Made by a program: the position numbers and the translations under genes | In this document: positions 1 to 12,530 of the stretch, one piece after another | How positions within the stretch are numbered: the first letter of the stretch is position 1 | How the letters are laid out: each line of letters opens with the position of its first letter | Notes under the pieces: generated by a model | Databases searched by the model: none | Seen by the model: the letters and a program-made list of their open reading frames with translations, nothing else | What the model was told of the DNA's origin: nothing | NCBI GenBank assembly: GCA_019614645.1 | Contig: JABWDB010000007.1 | Location: 11,421,501 to 11,485,500, forward strand | Length of the DNA stretch: 64,000 nt | Direction: 5' to 3' | Origin: Stratiolaelaps scimitus | Lineage: Eukaryota > Arthropoda > Arachnida > Mesostigmata > Laelapidae

Positions 1-734
1 ACCCTTTCAGGCTAATGGACGTTGGCGAGTACTTACTCTTACTCTCTCTCTCTCTTCCCTCTCTCGGGCACTTCCATTCTCCCGTTTCCATCATAGGTAT
101 GGCTCATATCGACGTCACCCATATACCGATCAGGCATGGTCACCGCTCCGAACTGCACACAAAGTGATTGTCGATAACACACAAGGCTGTCTGGCCACTT
201 TGCTTTTGTCCATATGGTGGTTCCGTTTGCGTATATTGCCGATTCAGAGGAACCCAAGAAAAGGGGGTTTCATTGCGAACAAAAAATTTCTGGGTGTACA
301 CTTCTGATAGCTGTATATATTGCGGATGATGAAGTATATATATATAAACGTTTGTAAACATTTAAACACAAAACGCGCTTTGTAAACATCTAGAGTAGTC
401 TATAAACGTCCATGCTACAGATGCCTTCTACAAGGTCACCAACTGATGATATCGAAAATGGCAGTCTGCTTTTGGATTTATAGGGTTTATTAAGGAAATA
501 TGTACAGAGTTTTACAAGGCCATATGGGACTATAAAAGAAAATGCTATTCTGAAGCAGTAGAGTAGGTTAGGTCACGAAAACAGGCTTAACCCATCACTA
601 TCATAACCAGGCGTTTAATATGATTGTCTCATAGCATGCACAGGTTCCATCTCGTGGCTGCTCATTTTCAATGTATTCCATGTTCTATTAACATGTGAAC
701 AACACAAACATCTATTGCAATGAACGTACCCGAA
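1..734. other. non-coding stretch, no gene seen
   Basis: No coding signal. The segment opens with a CT-rich run (about 38-66). A short AT run lies near 331-345. The 11-mer tttgtaaacat occurs twice (near 350 and 382). The small open frames here have no domain, codon bias or splice context. Confidence 0.7.
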
Positions 735-845
735 GGCGTTTAGCCAATTGAACCCGTAAAGTAGGTTAGTCAGGTGCCGGTCTAAATCCCGACCGTCAAA
801 TCAGCCTCACTTTCACTTAAGTGACATCGTCACCGAAAAAACTTC
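735..845 (+). mobile_element. tRNA-derived SINE-like relic with terminal hairpin
   Basis: An A-box-like tttagccaattgaac (near 739) and a B-box-like ggtctaaatcc (near 779) have the spacing of a tRNA-type pol III promoter. They are followed by a hairpin, gtgacatcgtcac (near 820-832), and then an A-rich cgaaaaaactt. The order hairpin, then CGAAAAA, matches the 3' ends of the SINE copies at 16,632, 48,359 and 59,357. Both boxes are degenerate and no target duplication is visible, so this is a diverged copy or a chance resemblance. Confidence 0.4.
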
Positions 846-870
846 TGCCATCGAGTCGAATTCGTGTATC

Positions 871-889
871 TGTGTGTGTGTGTGTGTGT
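871..889. repeat. (TG)n microsatellite
   Basis: About nine TG dinucleotides in a row. Confidence 0.9.
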
Positions 890-1313
890 ATGTCCATGTC
901 TATGAAACGTATGTGATCGAAACAGATCTCGCTTGAGTTCCCTGTACAGTTGGGTGGCCTGCCTCTTGCTGTATCTTCTTGTATCGGCAAGTTACGGGGT
1001 ACCGGGTTAGTCTCCGGACTGGCTATGTCAGGTTAGTGGTGGAAGCAAGCGGGGGTAAAAATGCTCCTGTTCTGTGAGGATACGAGCATCGCGGTGGCGG
1101 TGGCCAAATGGCGAGGGACCGCCGCCAGACACTGAGGACATATATGACGATGGCCGGCATCACCGTCAGCAATATGGATACCATCGCAAATTATTTTACA
1201 ACCTTTTCCTTCCTCCCTCCGGTCTCATCGTGCACTAGCCCCAGTAAAGAAACCCTCAGAATGCATCACTCAGCTTCATCGTAGCCTCGTGTATACTATA
1301 TGTATATATATAT

Positions 1314-1344
<31 letters not shown>

Positions 1345-3561
1345 TAGTGGCTTGTGAGGAAGCAGTTTCGTGTAACTCGGAGTGTTCGTCGCCTGGCATC
1401 TACACAGAAACGGCTCGTATTTGGGCGCCACTTCTACAGCTAGCTATTATGCTCCGCGCACAGTGACGAAGATACGGAGTGTGCCTGAGTTGCGTTATTG
1501 CAGTTCAACGATAAGATGCTTAGGTACAAAAGTGAAGGAGAAGCATGATGGATCCTTGGTCGACCTCAGGAGTAGGAAGCAACGTCAAGTCGATGCGGCA
1601 GAAAGTATTCGGATGAATAGTACAACCGATTATAGAAAGCTGGCTGTGCTCATGAATGTCTACATGCGTACAGGTCGGTCAGTGAGTAGAAGTAAGCGTC
1701 GTCGTTGTTCCCTTGGTAAACACGAAAAATAGGATTCGATGACATTGTCGATCTATAATATGTTGTAATATGTGAGTTCCTACACATTCTTGAAGGTAAG
1801 CTTTCTCCTCAACCGCGGAATGATGCCCACGTTGCTATATCTCCGATGAGGAAGTTCAAACCTCAGCGAAGGGGAAACTACAAGTTGATTGCGTGATTTA
1901 TGGGTAAGGTAGGCGTACAGTAGCCGAGTGAAGTCTGCGTTCAAATTGCCTCAAGCTGCCACAGCATTTTCGAGTGAGTAGACTCACTCACTACAAGGGG
2001 AGGCTATATTTATAAACAAACATTGTAGGCCACAGAGTTGCGCCCACGACTTGCGGTAGTTGTGTATGACTCTCGTTGACGGAAGACCTAAATATTTTAC
2101 TACCCAACTCAGTTCGTATGTTGGTATTACGTATATATATATATGACACGTAATACCTCGGAGATTTGCGTGGTTGTAAATATATATATATATGTATGTA
2201 TTGATATTTGATTTTGAGGCAGGCAATCCTTTTCTTATAAATCTTTGGAGAGGAATACGCTGTTTTTGACTGTTTGCCGGCCGTATAACGAAGAGGGAAA
2301 ATGCGCAAATATGTGTTCGATCGATCGACAGCGCTTGCAAAGCTTTCCGCCACTGGCAACAGCAAACTCAACAACAAGCAGGACAAAGAAACACCGATGC
2401 TAGGCTATCGATGTCTACAAACGCAGGGTGGCAGAGTCAGCTATTACTTTTTGAGCTCGAGTCACTCCGGCATTAGAGACGCACTATAAGGCAGTGAAGA
2501 TGAACTCCTCACACAATAAGAAATTTGGTTGTGCTTCAGGAACAATTCGCAACACGTGATCCGGGTCAACATCTAGTTTTCTTAAAAGACACCGACGTTG
2601 ATATCGTGGAAGACGGAACTTGTCGAACACCTATTTGTGTCATAACAATTTTTCGCCACCTAAGGTTCGCCGTGAACGCCTTAGCCATAGAAGAAGACGC
2701 CCTGTGAAATGAGCACTGCGAGCCGTAAATCGTAATTCAGCAACAATACGTATTCGAAGGAACTATTCTGTCGCTGAGGAGGACAAAAAAGTGTTTGGTA
2801 GAGTTTGTGAACCAGCGGTTCGACTAGCAGCCTCTGACTCACTCGAGTCTTTTAGGCAATTGTTTACTTCTCGGTTTGCACGAGCTGGACCAGAATGCAG
2901 TGCTTTAGATAGTTCCCAATGCGACTGTGGCCAGGTCACGCACTAAAGGGGCTTACCTTGCGCCGGTATAGAAACGTATTTCCCCGCACCGGAAGTAACC
3001 GACGCTCGGTTAGGATTTTCTTTTCAAGCTCCACGTCCACTAGCCAGCCCACTCGCCCTTCTCCTTTGGCCATACGTCTCGTAGGCTTCGTCCACTGCTA
3101 TATCCGTGCCTTAACACGTCGCGGGGTCGCACAGCTCGTCAACTAGCAACCACAGTAGAATTCACACTGTAACCGCACAAACTTGTGGAAAAACCTTGTC
3201 CGACAAGATGCTTAATGGATCATGAATTCAACGGTATTAACCTACCACCGGTATATCATTAACAGGAGACAAGTGTATCACATTCAATATGCCGGGGTAT
3301 TCCGCAAGTTAACAAACGCCCAATGTTGTATTATGTAACGGTTGTCAACGAAATGGCAATGATCACGCTGTAGCGAACGTCTTACAACGTCGCGTGTATT
3401 TCGTGTGACCTCTATCTTTTTTTGGAAAGCAACTATAACGTTAAACATTAAATGAGAATTGTTCTATTCCTTATCTACTTCAAATACGAGCGCTTCTCCT
3501 CCACTTAATAAGATTTTCCAGTCCCCTATACGAGTCGCACTTACTTTGAATCCTTTGCGCG
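890..3561. other. non-coding stretch with AT microsatellites
   Basis: No gene recognised. It holds an AT array (1302-1343), smaller AT runs (2131-2144, 2179-2200) and a 10-bp perfect inverted repeat, ggtattacgt / acgtaatacc, at 2123-2132 and 2148-2157. The longest open frames (116 to 131 codons) overlap each other on opposite strands, read through microsatellites and carry no recognisable motif. Confidence 0.6.
1302..1343. repeat. (AT)n microsatellite
   Basis: AT array interrupted once by ctag. Confidence 0.95.
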
Positions 3562-3780
3562 ATGCCCGGCGGACGATCTCAGAAAGGAATCACTCAGAAG
3601 TACACGTACAAGGAGTATAAGGAGCTCATCCGAAGTGCCCTATGCGACTTCGGGCGGGACGTGTTAACTTCACGTTCCACGAATCGCCCGCCGGTAGATT
3701 ACCACCCACGGCGTACTTGTGGACGTAACGTTGTCAGTAATTCGATGGGCAGCTCCATCTACCAGTGGATCGTTTTCTGA
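3562..3780 (+). CDS. small coding-like open frame, unknown
   Basis: A 72-codon frame starting at an ATG in the context gcgcgATGc. The first 34 codons are lysine- and tyrosine-rich and favour C or G at third positions (CAG, AAG, TAC, GAG, CTC, ATC, GAC, TTC). That gives a coding flavour the rest of the frame lacks. About 170 bp downstream (near 3945-4050) a second short + frame is acidic then basic, with DSDQEEKDD as its core, and ends in TGA. No family is recognised. The two could be relics of one gene or pseudogene, or chance. Confidence 0.22.
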   Translation: MPGGRSQKGITQKYTYKEYKELIRSALCDFGRDVLTSRSTNRPPVDYHPRRTCGRNVVSNSMGSSIYQWIVF

Positions 3781-5424
3781 ACTAGCCATCAACATACGCT
3801 TGAGAATGAACGGGTTGTAGCGATAACGGTACGGAACCCCACTCCGCAGTTATCGCGTGCTTTCAGCCCCGTTTCTTTTGACAGAGTTTGTGAGCACTTT
3901 TATCTGCTCTGACGTTTATCCTGCCTTCTGCCTCTTGACGCCGTACTTCCCTTGACGTTCTCCGACTCGGATCAGGAGGAGAAGGACGACCTCACTGCCT
4001 TAGGAAAGTGGGGAAAGGCAAAAATCTTCCACCCTTCTTTTCCCGCTTGAAATGACAAAGGAGGCTACCCCTTCGCTCGAAAAACGACTGCCGATACAAG
4101 ATGCCTCTACAAAGCTCTTCACACGTTCAGACGACCGGACTGTCTCCGACTTCTGGAAACACGTTTGATCTGTCGCTGGATGTTATTAGATTACATCGAA
4201 GGGCTTGAGTGGTCTTCGAATTTCGACATGTGATGTTTGCAACTCCCACCCCGCGGGTTTCCGAGCAGGCTACAAATGACGGCGTTACTCCTGTAACTGT
4301 AATTACAAAGCGGAACGGAAGAGCCTTTTTAACATTTATTACTGACTTCGACATAAGAAGTAAATATGAGCGTATTTGCAGTATATGGTAGGTGGATTCT
4401 AAGATCACAGCAGATCAACCTGTAGTAAGGAGGCATCAGAATTCCATATAGACGACCTCTTTTTCCTCTGCCACAATATACGAGGTCTAACACGGTTTCC
4501 TCTTCGACGGAAGCCCGTGCTCCGAGGTCCCGGGGAACTGCAAGGCATGCCCGAGGGATAGAGGTGCGAAGCTTCGGATGGGCGGGCAAAGGGCCCAAAC
4601 TGTACCGCAACAGGAACGGATCGCCAGACACTAAAATTAAAAATTCCTTAAATTCACTTCGGAGAAGATAGAGTACCGTCTGCCTCTCTGAATCGTCTTG
4701 TTCCCTTATAGCAACGTACGAAGCCTATGCTTATGAAGCCCGTGCGTTCGCCCGTCGGTTCAGCCAGCTTTTTTTCCCCGACGATTTAGCACCCTTCGCC
4801 GCCAGCAATCTCCAAGTAAACTAAACTTGTCCAATGTTGCCGCAACATGGTACATACCCCAAAATCTCTTACGACAATTCCCTGCCATTGGATCTCTCTG
4901 CGGATGGTGTATTTATCTAATTCGCATTAACGGTGTTGAGACACCGCAGTTCTCACTAAAAAATTCAACCCTATATTGCCGTTTCGTGCAATATTCGAGT
5001 GCAGTTTGACGCTTAGTCGATTAGTATCGGCTGCCACAGGAGATTGCACTGGGTAAGTGCTTGGTGACACTGAGGTCGTAGAAATACAATGTAAGGGGAG
5101 GGTAGGACGTTGATTCGCAACCCACTACAGTACTTAAGGGCGGAAGCGTTAAAGCTGCTGTGGGAACAACAGCTGCTGGAACAGGATGGCTGAACGCTAA
5201 TGAAAAAAAAGTTTGTTCATTTGAACTGATGACCGAGAGGATAACCTAAGAGTATTAATAGTGTTAATTGAATTGATCTATGCAATGTTACAGCTCATGT
5301 CAAGAATTGTTCGGAACTATGGTATTATGAATACGATTTAGAATAGACTAGAAGAAGCTATTGAGGACTACCTGCGTTTAGAAGGCAACTTTATGGGTCT
5401 CCTGACTGGCTATCTACAGGCTCC
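3781..5424. other. non-coding stretch with one short coding-like segment
   Basis: Holds the short acidic frame near 3945-4050 described with the preceding entry, and a small inverted repeat of gcgataac near 3819 with gttatcgc near 3849. Otherwise nothing is recognised on either strand. Confidence 0.55.
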
Positions 5425-5487
5425 TTTTGTCGACTGCCGGCCAAAGTAAGGCATCTACAGGCTTACTTTGGGCGGCAGTCGACAAAA
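5425..5487. repeat. 26-bp inverted repeat, 11-nt loop
   Basis: The left arm is 5425-5450 and the right arm 5462-5487. They are complementary over 26 positions with a single mismatch inside the cgactgccgg core. The loop is 11 nt. The 11-mer atctacaggct occurs directly before the left arm and again spanning the loop (5412 and 5453), so the palindrome is tied to a short direct duplication. Transcribed from either strand it would give a compact hairpin of about 63 nt. Confidence 0.95.
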
Positions 5488-6164
5488 CTTAAATGGACCG
5501 TTAACCTGCCACGGCTGATTATAATTTGTCGTCATTATGTGTGTGAACACGTATAGCTAGTTCTTTGTAATTTTGTGCGCAACATCCGGTGCTTACATGT
5601 AATGTTTGCTTGGAAGTCCTTGCCTACACGGGGTTCTTTTAGAAAGTTTTCTAGAGGCAAATTTCACAATTTTGACTTATGCGTCTAACTTTAAGAAGTT
5701 AGCTCATTAGTTTGTAAGAAGAGTCTGCTTGAAACGATGCTATGGCCGGTGACCAGCACTTTGTGAGAAAGCCGATCGCAACGACACACATTTTCTCTTT
5801 GCTTCATTTCTAATCTTTATATCTACCTATGTGTGGATCTTGGAATACTTAATTTTTTTGGTGCTTTTATGATTACATGAGCATTTCTTCATATCATGCA
5901 TGTAGATTTAGCATGTTCATACGTTTGGCATAGTCTTTGTTGAAAGATTACAATACGTTCACTTAAATCTCGGGGTTGAAAGTATATATACTATAATACT
6001 ATTATTGCATATGGCTCCAACTGTATATGACGTATATTCCGATTCAGTTCTGCCGCTATCTTTCAGTTATTTGGGGCTGTCATTTACGTGTCTCCCATCA
6101 TTCACCAGTGCTCTTGACCTCCCTGCAATAAGAGGTCAGCCTTTCTAGCACTCACTAATACAGC
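5488..6164. other. non-coding stretch
   Basis: AT-rich DNA with no reading frame, repeat or motif I can support. Confidence 0.6.
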
Positions 6165-6200
6165 TTTGCGTGTTCGTCTCTTTTCAGGTAAGCGAAGCTG
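6165..6200 (+). promoter_or_regulatory. recursive (zero-length exon) splice-site candidate
   Basis: A pyrimidine tract (gttcgtctctttt) ends in CAG and is followed immediately by GTAAGCG. This places a strong 3' splice site directly against a 5' splice site at 6187|6188. That is the arrangement of ratcheting points used in long arthropod introns. The same 13-mer, tttcaggtaagcg, occurs again on the same strand at 30,177. Confidence 0.4.
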
Positions 6201-6649
6201 CGACTCCCTCAATTCGATGCCTGTTAGTTCTCAATATACCCCTTCTTCATTGTTGTCATTTATTGCTGTTACCAGAAAGTTGAAGGTGTCTTCATACATC
6301 TTCCACGTCGCTGTTGTAGTTGTACGAAGCAGCTGCGGGTAATGTTAGCAGAAAACAGTGGCGTCTTCGTCTCTACTGTACGTAAGAACTGGTTCAGCGG
6401 CCGACATGGAACTATAAGAGGGGTTTGGTATATGACATCATTCTGCTCCGTGTATTGCACTTGACTACGGCTGCTTCAGGACTGACCCGGCGGCCGCAGG
6501 TTGAACTCTATCGTAGAGTCACAAACCCGTTCAACAGGGAGTATAGTTTGTCACACCCGCAAGCACCTACCTACTTCCATAGAGAAATAACACACACACA
6601 CATATCGTGTGGATACCCACGCAGACGTTCACGCAAACGGAACATGCTG
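6201..6649. other. non-coding stretch
   Basis: No supported gene; a short CA run lies near 6591-6600. Confidence 0.6.
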
Positions 6650-7290
6650 TAATGGCCGCAGCCAACTCGAGAAAGACAGCGGAGAACACAACACCATTAT
6701 TATGACAAGCGCGCCGAGGCCAGAGAGCTGGAGAGAGATAGAGAAACAGGGGGGCTGGGTGCTACCGAGGGAGAAAATGAACGAGAGGACATGGAGTGGC
6801 GCCTCACCATTACGGAGACAAATGGAGATTACGCTACAACAACTACCACCTACTACACTACCACTACTACTGCCAGCCAGTACTGCCACTGCTAGTCACT
6901 GACGCCGTTGCCTCGCTAGCTGATGGTGGCGGCGAGGTTGCTGCCGGAGAGGCGGCTCAGAGTCGTGATGGTGAAAAAGGAAAAAGAGGAAAAATAAAAG
7001 GTGGTGGAGGCAAAAGACACGACGAAGGAACCACGCGAACAGAGGCCCCAGCAAAAGAAGCGGCCATGACGCTTGAAGCAGACTCTTCGTTTTGCGCCGG
7101 CAGCGGGTGGCACTTCTCGACAGAGGGAATCGTACGTAGCTCGAAAGGAATAAAAGGAAAAGAATAGCGTGTAGGAACATACAAGGGAGTCGGCCAAGGA
7201 ACTACTCCTCGGAAGAGCGAAAGCGAAGGATTGAGAGAGAGAGAGAGGTAAAGGAACAAGAAGGAACTTCAAGGAACAGCTGCCGTTGCG
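6650..7290. other. purine-rich strand-asymmetric tract
   Basis: For about 640 bp the + strand is strongly enriched in A and G and the minus strand correspondingly in C and T. The densest part is 6958-7060. Open frames exist on both strands (123 codons +, 133 codons minus), but their composition (K, G and E runs on +, F, S and L runs on minus) simply follows the base skew. I therefore do not call a gene. It ends close to an 8-bp GC palindrome, ccccgtgggccacgggg, near 7327. Confidence 0.6.
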
Positions 7291-9478
7291 GCGCACGAAT
7301 GGAAACGGCCAGCCCAACGCGGTGCCCCGTGGGCCACGGGGTGGAGGGGACCTACAAGGAGGCCCTTAGAGAAGAGTGGTGTTGCCTGTTTGCTAAATAA
7401 AACAAAAACACCAGGACGAGCTTCGGACATCAGGCCAGTCGTCTACAATCGGTCTACATTTGTCCCACGCTTACAGCCGCCTCGAAACGATGCAGTTAAC
7501 GAAACGAGTGCGTCACAGTTGAGGATCTTTAGATCCCCATGCGTATAAACTGGGCCTGTTTGTACGTCTACATATGGGTACTACGGCTAGTGGTAGAGCA
7601 GCCATGGCGTTTGGAATACGGCTAAAGATCCGAGAGGATTGTTGACCTTCTGTTGTTTGTTGCCTTGATTCGCCAGCGGGGTGAAGCCACTTTTGGAACT
7701 AAATAGTCAACCAAAAGCGAAATAGGACGGGGCCCTTCTCGCATTCAAAGTATCACAAGTTGGCTACGATGTACATAGACATTGAATTCATTTTCGGGTT
7801 ATGCAACTCACACGATCAGTGCCGGAAACCTCATAACGACGCTAATGCAGGCTTGTTCTAATGTTAAAGTCCCAGAGATACTAGAGATGTATTTGTCTAT
7901 GTCGGATATTGACTATTATTGTGTGTCTTAAAATACACATTAATTAGGCTAAGAAGTTGGGGACAGAATGTCAGGTCGAGGCCGTCATGGTCCCGAGGAA
8001 TACTTAAGCGAATGAGAATTGGCCAATTTAAAACTAGGATCTTACAAAACGCAAATCTTATCTATGCTGAGTTCTAGTTGATTATGCAGTCAGCTTGCAG
8101 TCACAGTATTGTCTGCAGTGTAGGATTACTCGAATTATGAATGGTGAAGGAATCAAAAATGAAATCGATTCGTACATGTGTTACTTTCTGTCGCCGGAAA
8201 GCATTTTCTATATTGCTGCCAGTGCGAAATGTAAAATAGAACATTCGAAGGGTGCTTGAGGGACGTATACATAGCCCAATCGAATTAAGTAGGGTAAGTT
8301 GAGTTTCTAACTCAAGATTTTATGTGTTCCTACAGCACATAATCTATCGCTCGGGTTAAAGGGAGAACACAACGAATAATGAAAAAGAAACCGTACAGAT
8401 CGAAGATCATTTAGCGATCATGTAACTAAATTCGTCTCAAACAAACAGGTGTCTCGTCACGTCTCGGCAAGGTCTGCAGTGTCAGGCAATCGATTATTGC
8501 TAGGTCGAGCAAGCGTGATATCTATCACCTGATCCAAACAGACTTATTTCGAAGTGCACTAGATCTAGCTGAGCTGCATAAGATTAGCCCACATCGAATA
8601 TCAAAGTGGGAACTCTACCGATAAGGTTGTGGTGGACAAACCCAGCTGACGGGTTAGGTTACAACAAAGTATACAATTGAATTGCGAGAAAAGGGAAGAA
8701 ACAAGGGAGAGCAGAGAGAGAGAGATTGTTATCCTAGAGACGGTCCCTGTTTAATGGACGCTTGGGACTCCTACCTTTCAAAGGATTCCTTGAAACAAAA
8801 TCGACAAGGCTTTCATATAGTTCGCTTATTGAAAGAGGAGCTCGGATAAGAGCCACCCAGGATTCGCTGAAGTGGAAAACAAATAATCGTTGTGGGAAAG
8901 TGCTGTATTTACGATGAAGACACATCCAAAGTAGATTCGCATGCTTGTAATGTGCCCCCTGAGTTGTATAATATGATAAACAACAATGCTATTCTGTGCC
9001 ATCTGGAATTGTGGAAGCGGGAATGACTCGTTCTCTAGCCGCAGTCCATGTGAGCATTCATTCGTGATATATCTGCATCGAATCGGCAGGAGTGCACACC
9101 ACACCTATCATAAGTACATCTAAGCTACGTGTAGGCGTGTGTTAGATGTGCAGCCAAGAGGCACACCTATACACAAAAGGAGTCCCAAAATGAACGAAAG
9201 AAAAACGCCTACCCGATGTCCTTGATCGATCTATTATTATTATTATTATTATTGCGGTGTCCAACCTCTGTCGGTGTTCTTGATGTCCTTGTCAGGCAAG
9301 TAAGCAATCAATCTATCTTAATGCAATACCACACATTGCCTTGGTATCGGCATTTTCGTTGACTTAGGTAGCTGGCCAAAAAAGACTAACTTCTTAGCTG
9401 GCAGGCGGAATGGGAGAGCGCCACGGCTACAAGACATTCTCCGTCTATCATCGTAGCTAAGCCCCCTCCGGCTGCTCA
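7291..9478. other. non-coding stretch with ATT microsatellite
   Basis: No gene recognised. It contains a (TAT)n run at 9232-9253. Minus-strand frames near 8734-9104 have no motif. Confidence 0.6.
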
Positions 9479-12299
9479 GTGTCCGTTCTGACTAAGCGAT
9501 CCCCTTGTTCCTCGAAAGCGAATCCGGTTAGTGACAAGGTGATGGCGTCGCTTCGTAAGGAGCTGCTAGACCCAGAAAGAGTAGTGTTGGTTGACGCACG
9601 CACCGACCTAGAGCAAGAACCTAGCCCTCGGTCATCTCGAGTGTCAAGATGGAGTTTCGTCGTCTCTCGCTCGTCGAGGCCACGAGACCGGGAAGATAGC
9701 TCAAGTTACTGATTGATGTTCTGCTATCTCGTGAACTAGCGCTCTCCCTCAACTAAGCACTACTGAGAGTCCTTGGACGCTATAGATGGCGTAGGGTAGG
9801 AACAGAGCAGAAGAAGCGAAACAAAATTGGGCTTGGGCTTGTTGAGCGTCCGTAGGGCGTTGGGGTTCAAGATGACGGAGCCAGTGTTAACCTGATCCGT
9901 CAACAAAATCCAGGAGGTTCGTACGTCCGAGGTCCTTGCTGGTCCTCTGTCGTTGGTGGTCGAGTGGCGAGTGTGTGCAACTCGCCGAAGTGAAGCAGTA
10001 GGAGGCCGAGTCCTCGTCGAAGCTGGTGACCAAAGCGGGACGTTGGGGGACCGCAGGGTCTCACCAATCAGTTAGTACGATACCGAGATGCCTGCCTCTT
10101 CAGCTGTTTCCTCCGCCGAAAGCCGCTTCCTCCTCAGTCTGCTCTTTCGGCCTTTTTAGGACGGCGAGAAGGCAGTGGGCCTCCCTGGAGATCAAGCGGG
10201 TAGTGAAGGCTTTGGTGTCCGCATCGGTATCCGTTTTTCTCAGCGGCTATCGTACCGTAATTACTCTCGTATCTCTCTGTACCTCTCGTTCACCGTCTGT
10301 CTCTCTCTCTCTTACCCCGAACCTGCCTTCTTGCTGTGAGCAGATCTTGTCCTTCGAGGATAAGCCGCTCTCTTCAAATACTTACCCGCATTATATTTAT
10401 GTCCAGTTGTCGACCGTCGAACGGCCTCTTTTTCCTGCTTTACTGAGTGAGCTACGTGTCGAGTCTGTAAAATAATATACGTGCAACGTCTAACGCTGTT
10501 ATAGATCGGATACATATATGAGATTACACAGGAAGACTCGGAGATATCTGCATCCGTTCCGGAGTTGACGCCATCAGCGCACCAGCAACAGTACTGATGC
10601 ACCCTCTCTGAAGGGACATACAACCGCTGTATAACCACTTGAGTCCTTGAGCGACGGGATATCCCAATGACTTCACAGTTCCCATCGTTATACTGCATAT
10701 GGCATTTTGGCGGTGACGTGAGAACCACAAAGTTCGGAATGAAAGAGGCGACAGGTAAGGAAACATTGCTCGCCGGGGGACATTGGACATGCAGTGTTGG
10801 CTCGCGAAGCGAAATCTGGCAAGCGCGAGAGGGGGAGAGAGAGAGAGACGATATGGGACAGCCGGCGTCGAAATGGCCCTCTTTGGGGACGGGTCATCGC
10901 TCTGTCATCAGACTAGATCCAGTTTCACCCCAGCGCCGAATAAGAAGGAATAGGGTTCTAAATCACTTAAAATGTCACGAGTGCACATGTATTTGCTATT
11001 TCTATATTACATCTGTTACACTATAGTCGATCTACTGATACCAACCAGCAGTCGTAGCAGTAATTTCACACGCGGCGTGCTAGGAGCACTTCTCAATTAA
11101 CACTTTGTGTCTGATCACGCTATTACCCAAGGCTTGCACAGGAAGACGATACCCTATTATTAGCGTGAGTAGCTGATCCTCAATCCATGTTTACTTGCGA
11201 GGTCGTCGTTGTGCTCTGGGCTCTGCATACCAACACTGCAAGACAGACGAAACAAGGCTTATCAGCGACAGAGGACGCACTGTCTTCATCACCTTCTGCT
11301 AATCCCAGATTTCGTCAGATGAGCGGGCAGTCAAGCTGGAAAGCATTATATCTCACTTCGTCCTCGCTGGTATGATGACTGAAGGGTTTTCGAGGAGTCC
11401 ATCTACAAGGAGAGCAAGAAATACGAAGAAATTTTGATCAACTTAAACGACAGAGAGAGGCGACGATGTCGTGTATATCCAAATATTCATTCATGGGTCA
11501 GCCTGAGTGTTGCCCTTCTTAAATTTCCCAACAGTAGGTGCAACGTAGTGCATCTAAGCGTACCCTACCTGGAACATAATTGTTCGAAAATTTCGAAAGG
11601 GGAACCCTCATGCTGACCTATGAACGAATATTTGGATTATTGCCGCATGTATAATGTGCGGACACGGCCCCCGTTTCTTGGTACACAGCCGCTGAGACAG
11701 TGTATATTAGATGATGTTGCAGCCCCCATAATTACATATGCGAGAGATGATTTTTCTGCGAGTCACAGGAATAGCTTGTAGCGTTTTATAAGTGCCCGTC
11801 TTTTAGATGTGTATTTGCCAGCCGCACTGGAGAGGGCATGGGATACATGGGCCACATTGCCGCAAGGGTGTAAATCCATAAATCTTTAATATCCCCGGAC
11901 GATTTCTCACCTCATAACAGCACACTGCTGCTTATTACCCTCTCGCGCTGCTATACCTGATATCCTCTTTCGCATGAAGCGTTTTCGTTTTTGTCAGAAT
12001 GGTGTTATGAGAGAGCGCAGTCGTTTGATGTGACCAACGTAGGTATGGCCTCGAATGACGAATCTCACAGGTTTTCTAACTTGAATCATTAAGCTACTTT
12101 CGAGTACAGGACGTAACCCTTCCTCGCCCAACCGCCATTTCTATTCGCAAATCAACTGTTGTACTAATCCTTGCAACAAGTATCCCTTGAGACGAGAACT
12201 ACGATGGACATTAGATGAGGTATATGCAGGCTCGATGTCACGTTATAGTACCAATATCTACACCTCGAAGTGGTAGCAACGACAACTTGTGGATTCAAC
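9479..12299. other. non-coding stretch, GC-rich in its first kilobase
   Basis: 9480-10,475 is richer in GC than its surroundings and contains several splice-like signals: a ctgctcag acceptor at 9479 and a minus-strand GTAAGTAT donor near 10,384. A 149-codon + frame and a 138-codon minus frame overlap here without recognisable motifs. An 8-bp inverted repeat, gccgaaag / ctttcggc, lies near 10,117 and 10,143. Nothing is firm enough to call. Confidence 0.5.
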
Positions 12300-12530
12300 G
12301 ATTTGTCCACAATTATTTCGCGTTGTTCTCCCACGCACGATGGGGGCGAATACGGAGAACCCCTTGACGAAGCGGCCTCGGTCCGATTCGGTGGTCGTGG
12401 CCATGTCCGTCAGCTTGTTGTTATGCGGCTCTCTATGTCCTCTCTCGGGGGAGCCGTAAACGAATCCAAATATTTACGATTACGCTCCTCCTCCTCCTCG
12501 TCCTCAGCTAGGACCTCTCTGCTACAGCCC
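12300..12530 (-). pseudogene. coding-like minus segment with apparent frame break
   Basis: Read on the minus strand, one frame gives an acidic run (DEEEEE) followed by RNRKYLDSFTAP and then stops. A second frame takes over at the same point and stays open through KLTDMATTTESDRGRF and VKGFSVFAPIVRGRTTRN. The switch occurs at a CCCCC run near 12,450, a typical slippage or indel site. No homologue is recognised. It could be a decayed gene fragment or two overlapping chance frames. Confidence 0.2.

Noticed and set aside
6796..7317. Open frames of 123 and 133 codons on opposite strands
   Set aside because: Produced by the purine/pyrimidine skew; low-complexity products.
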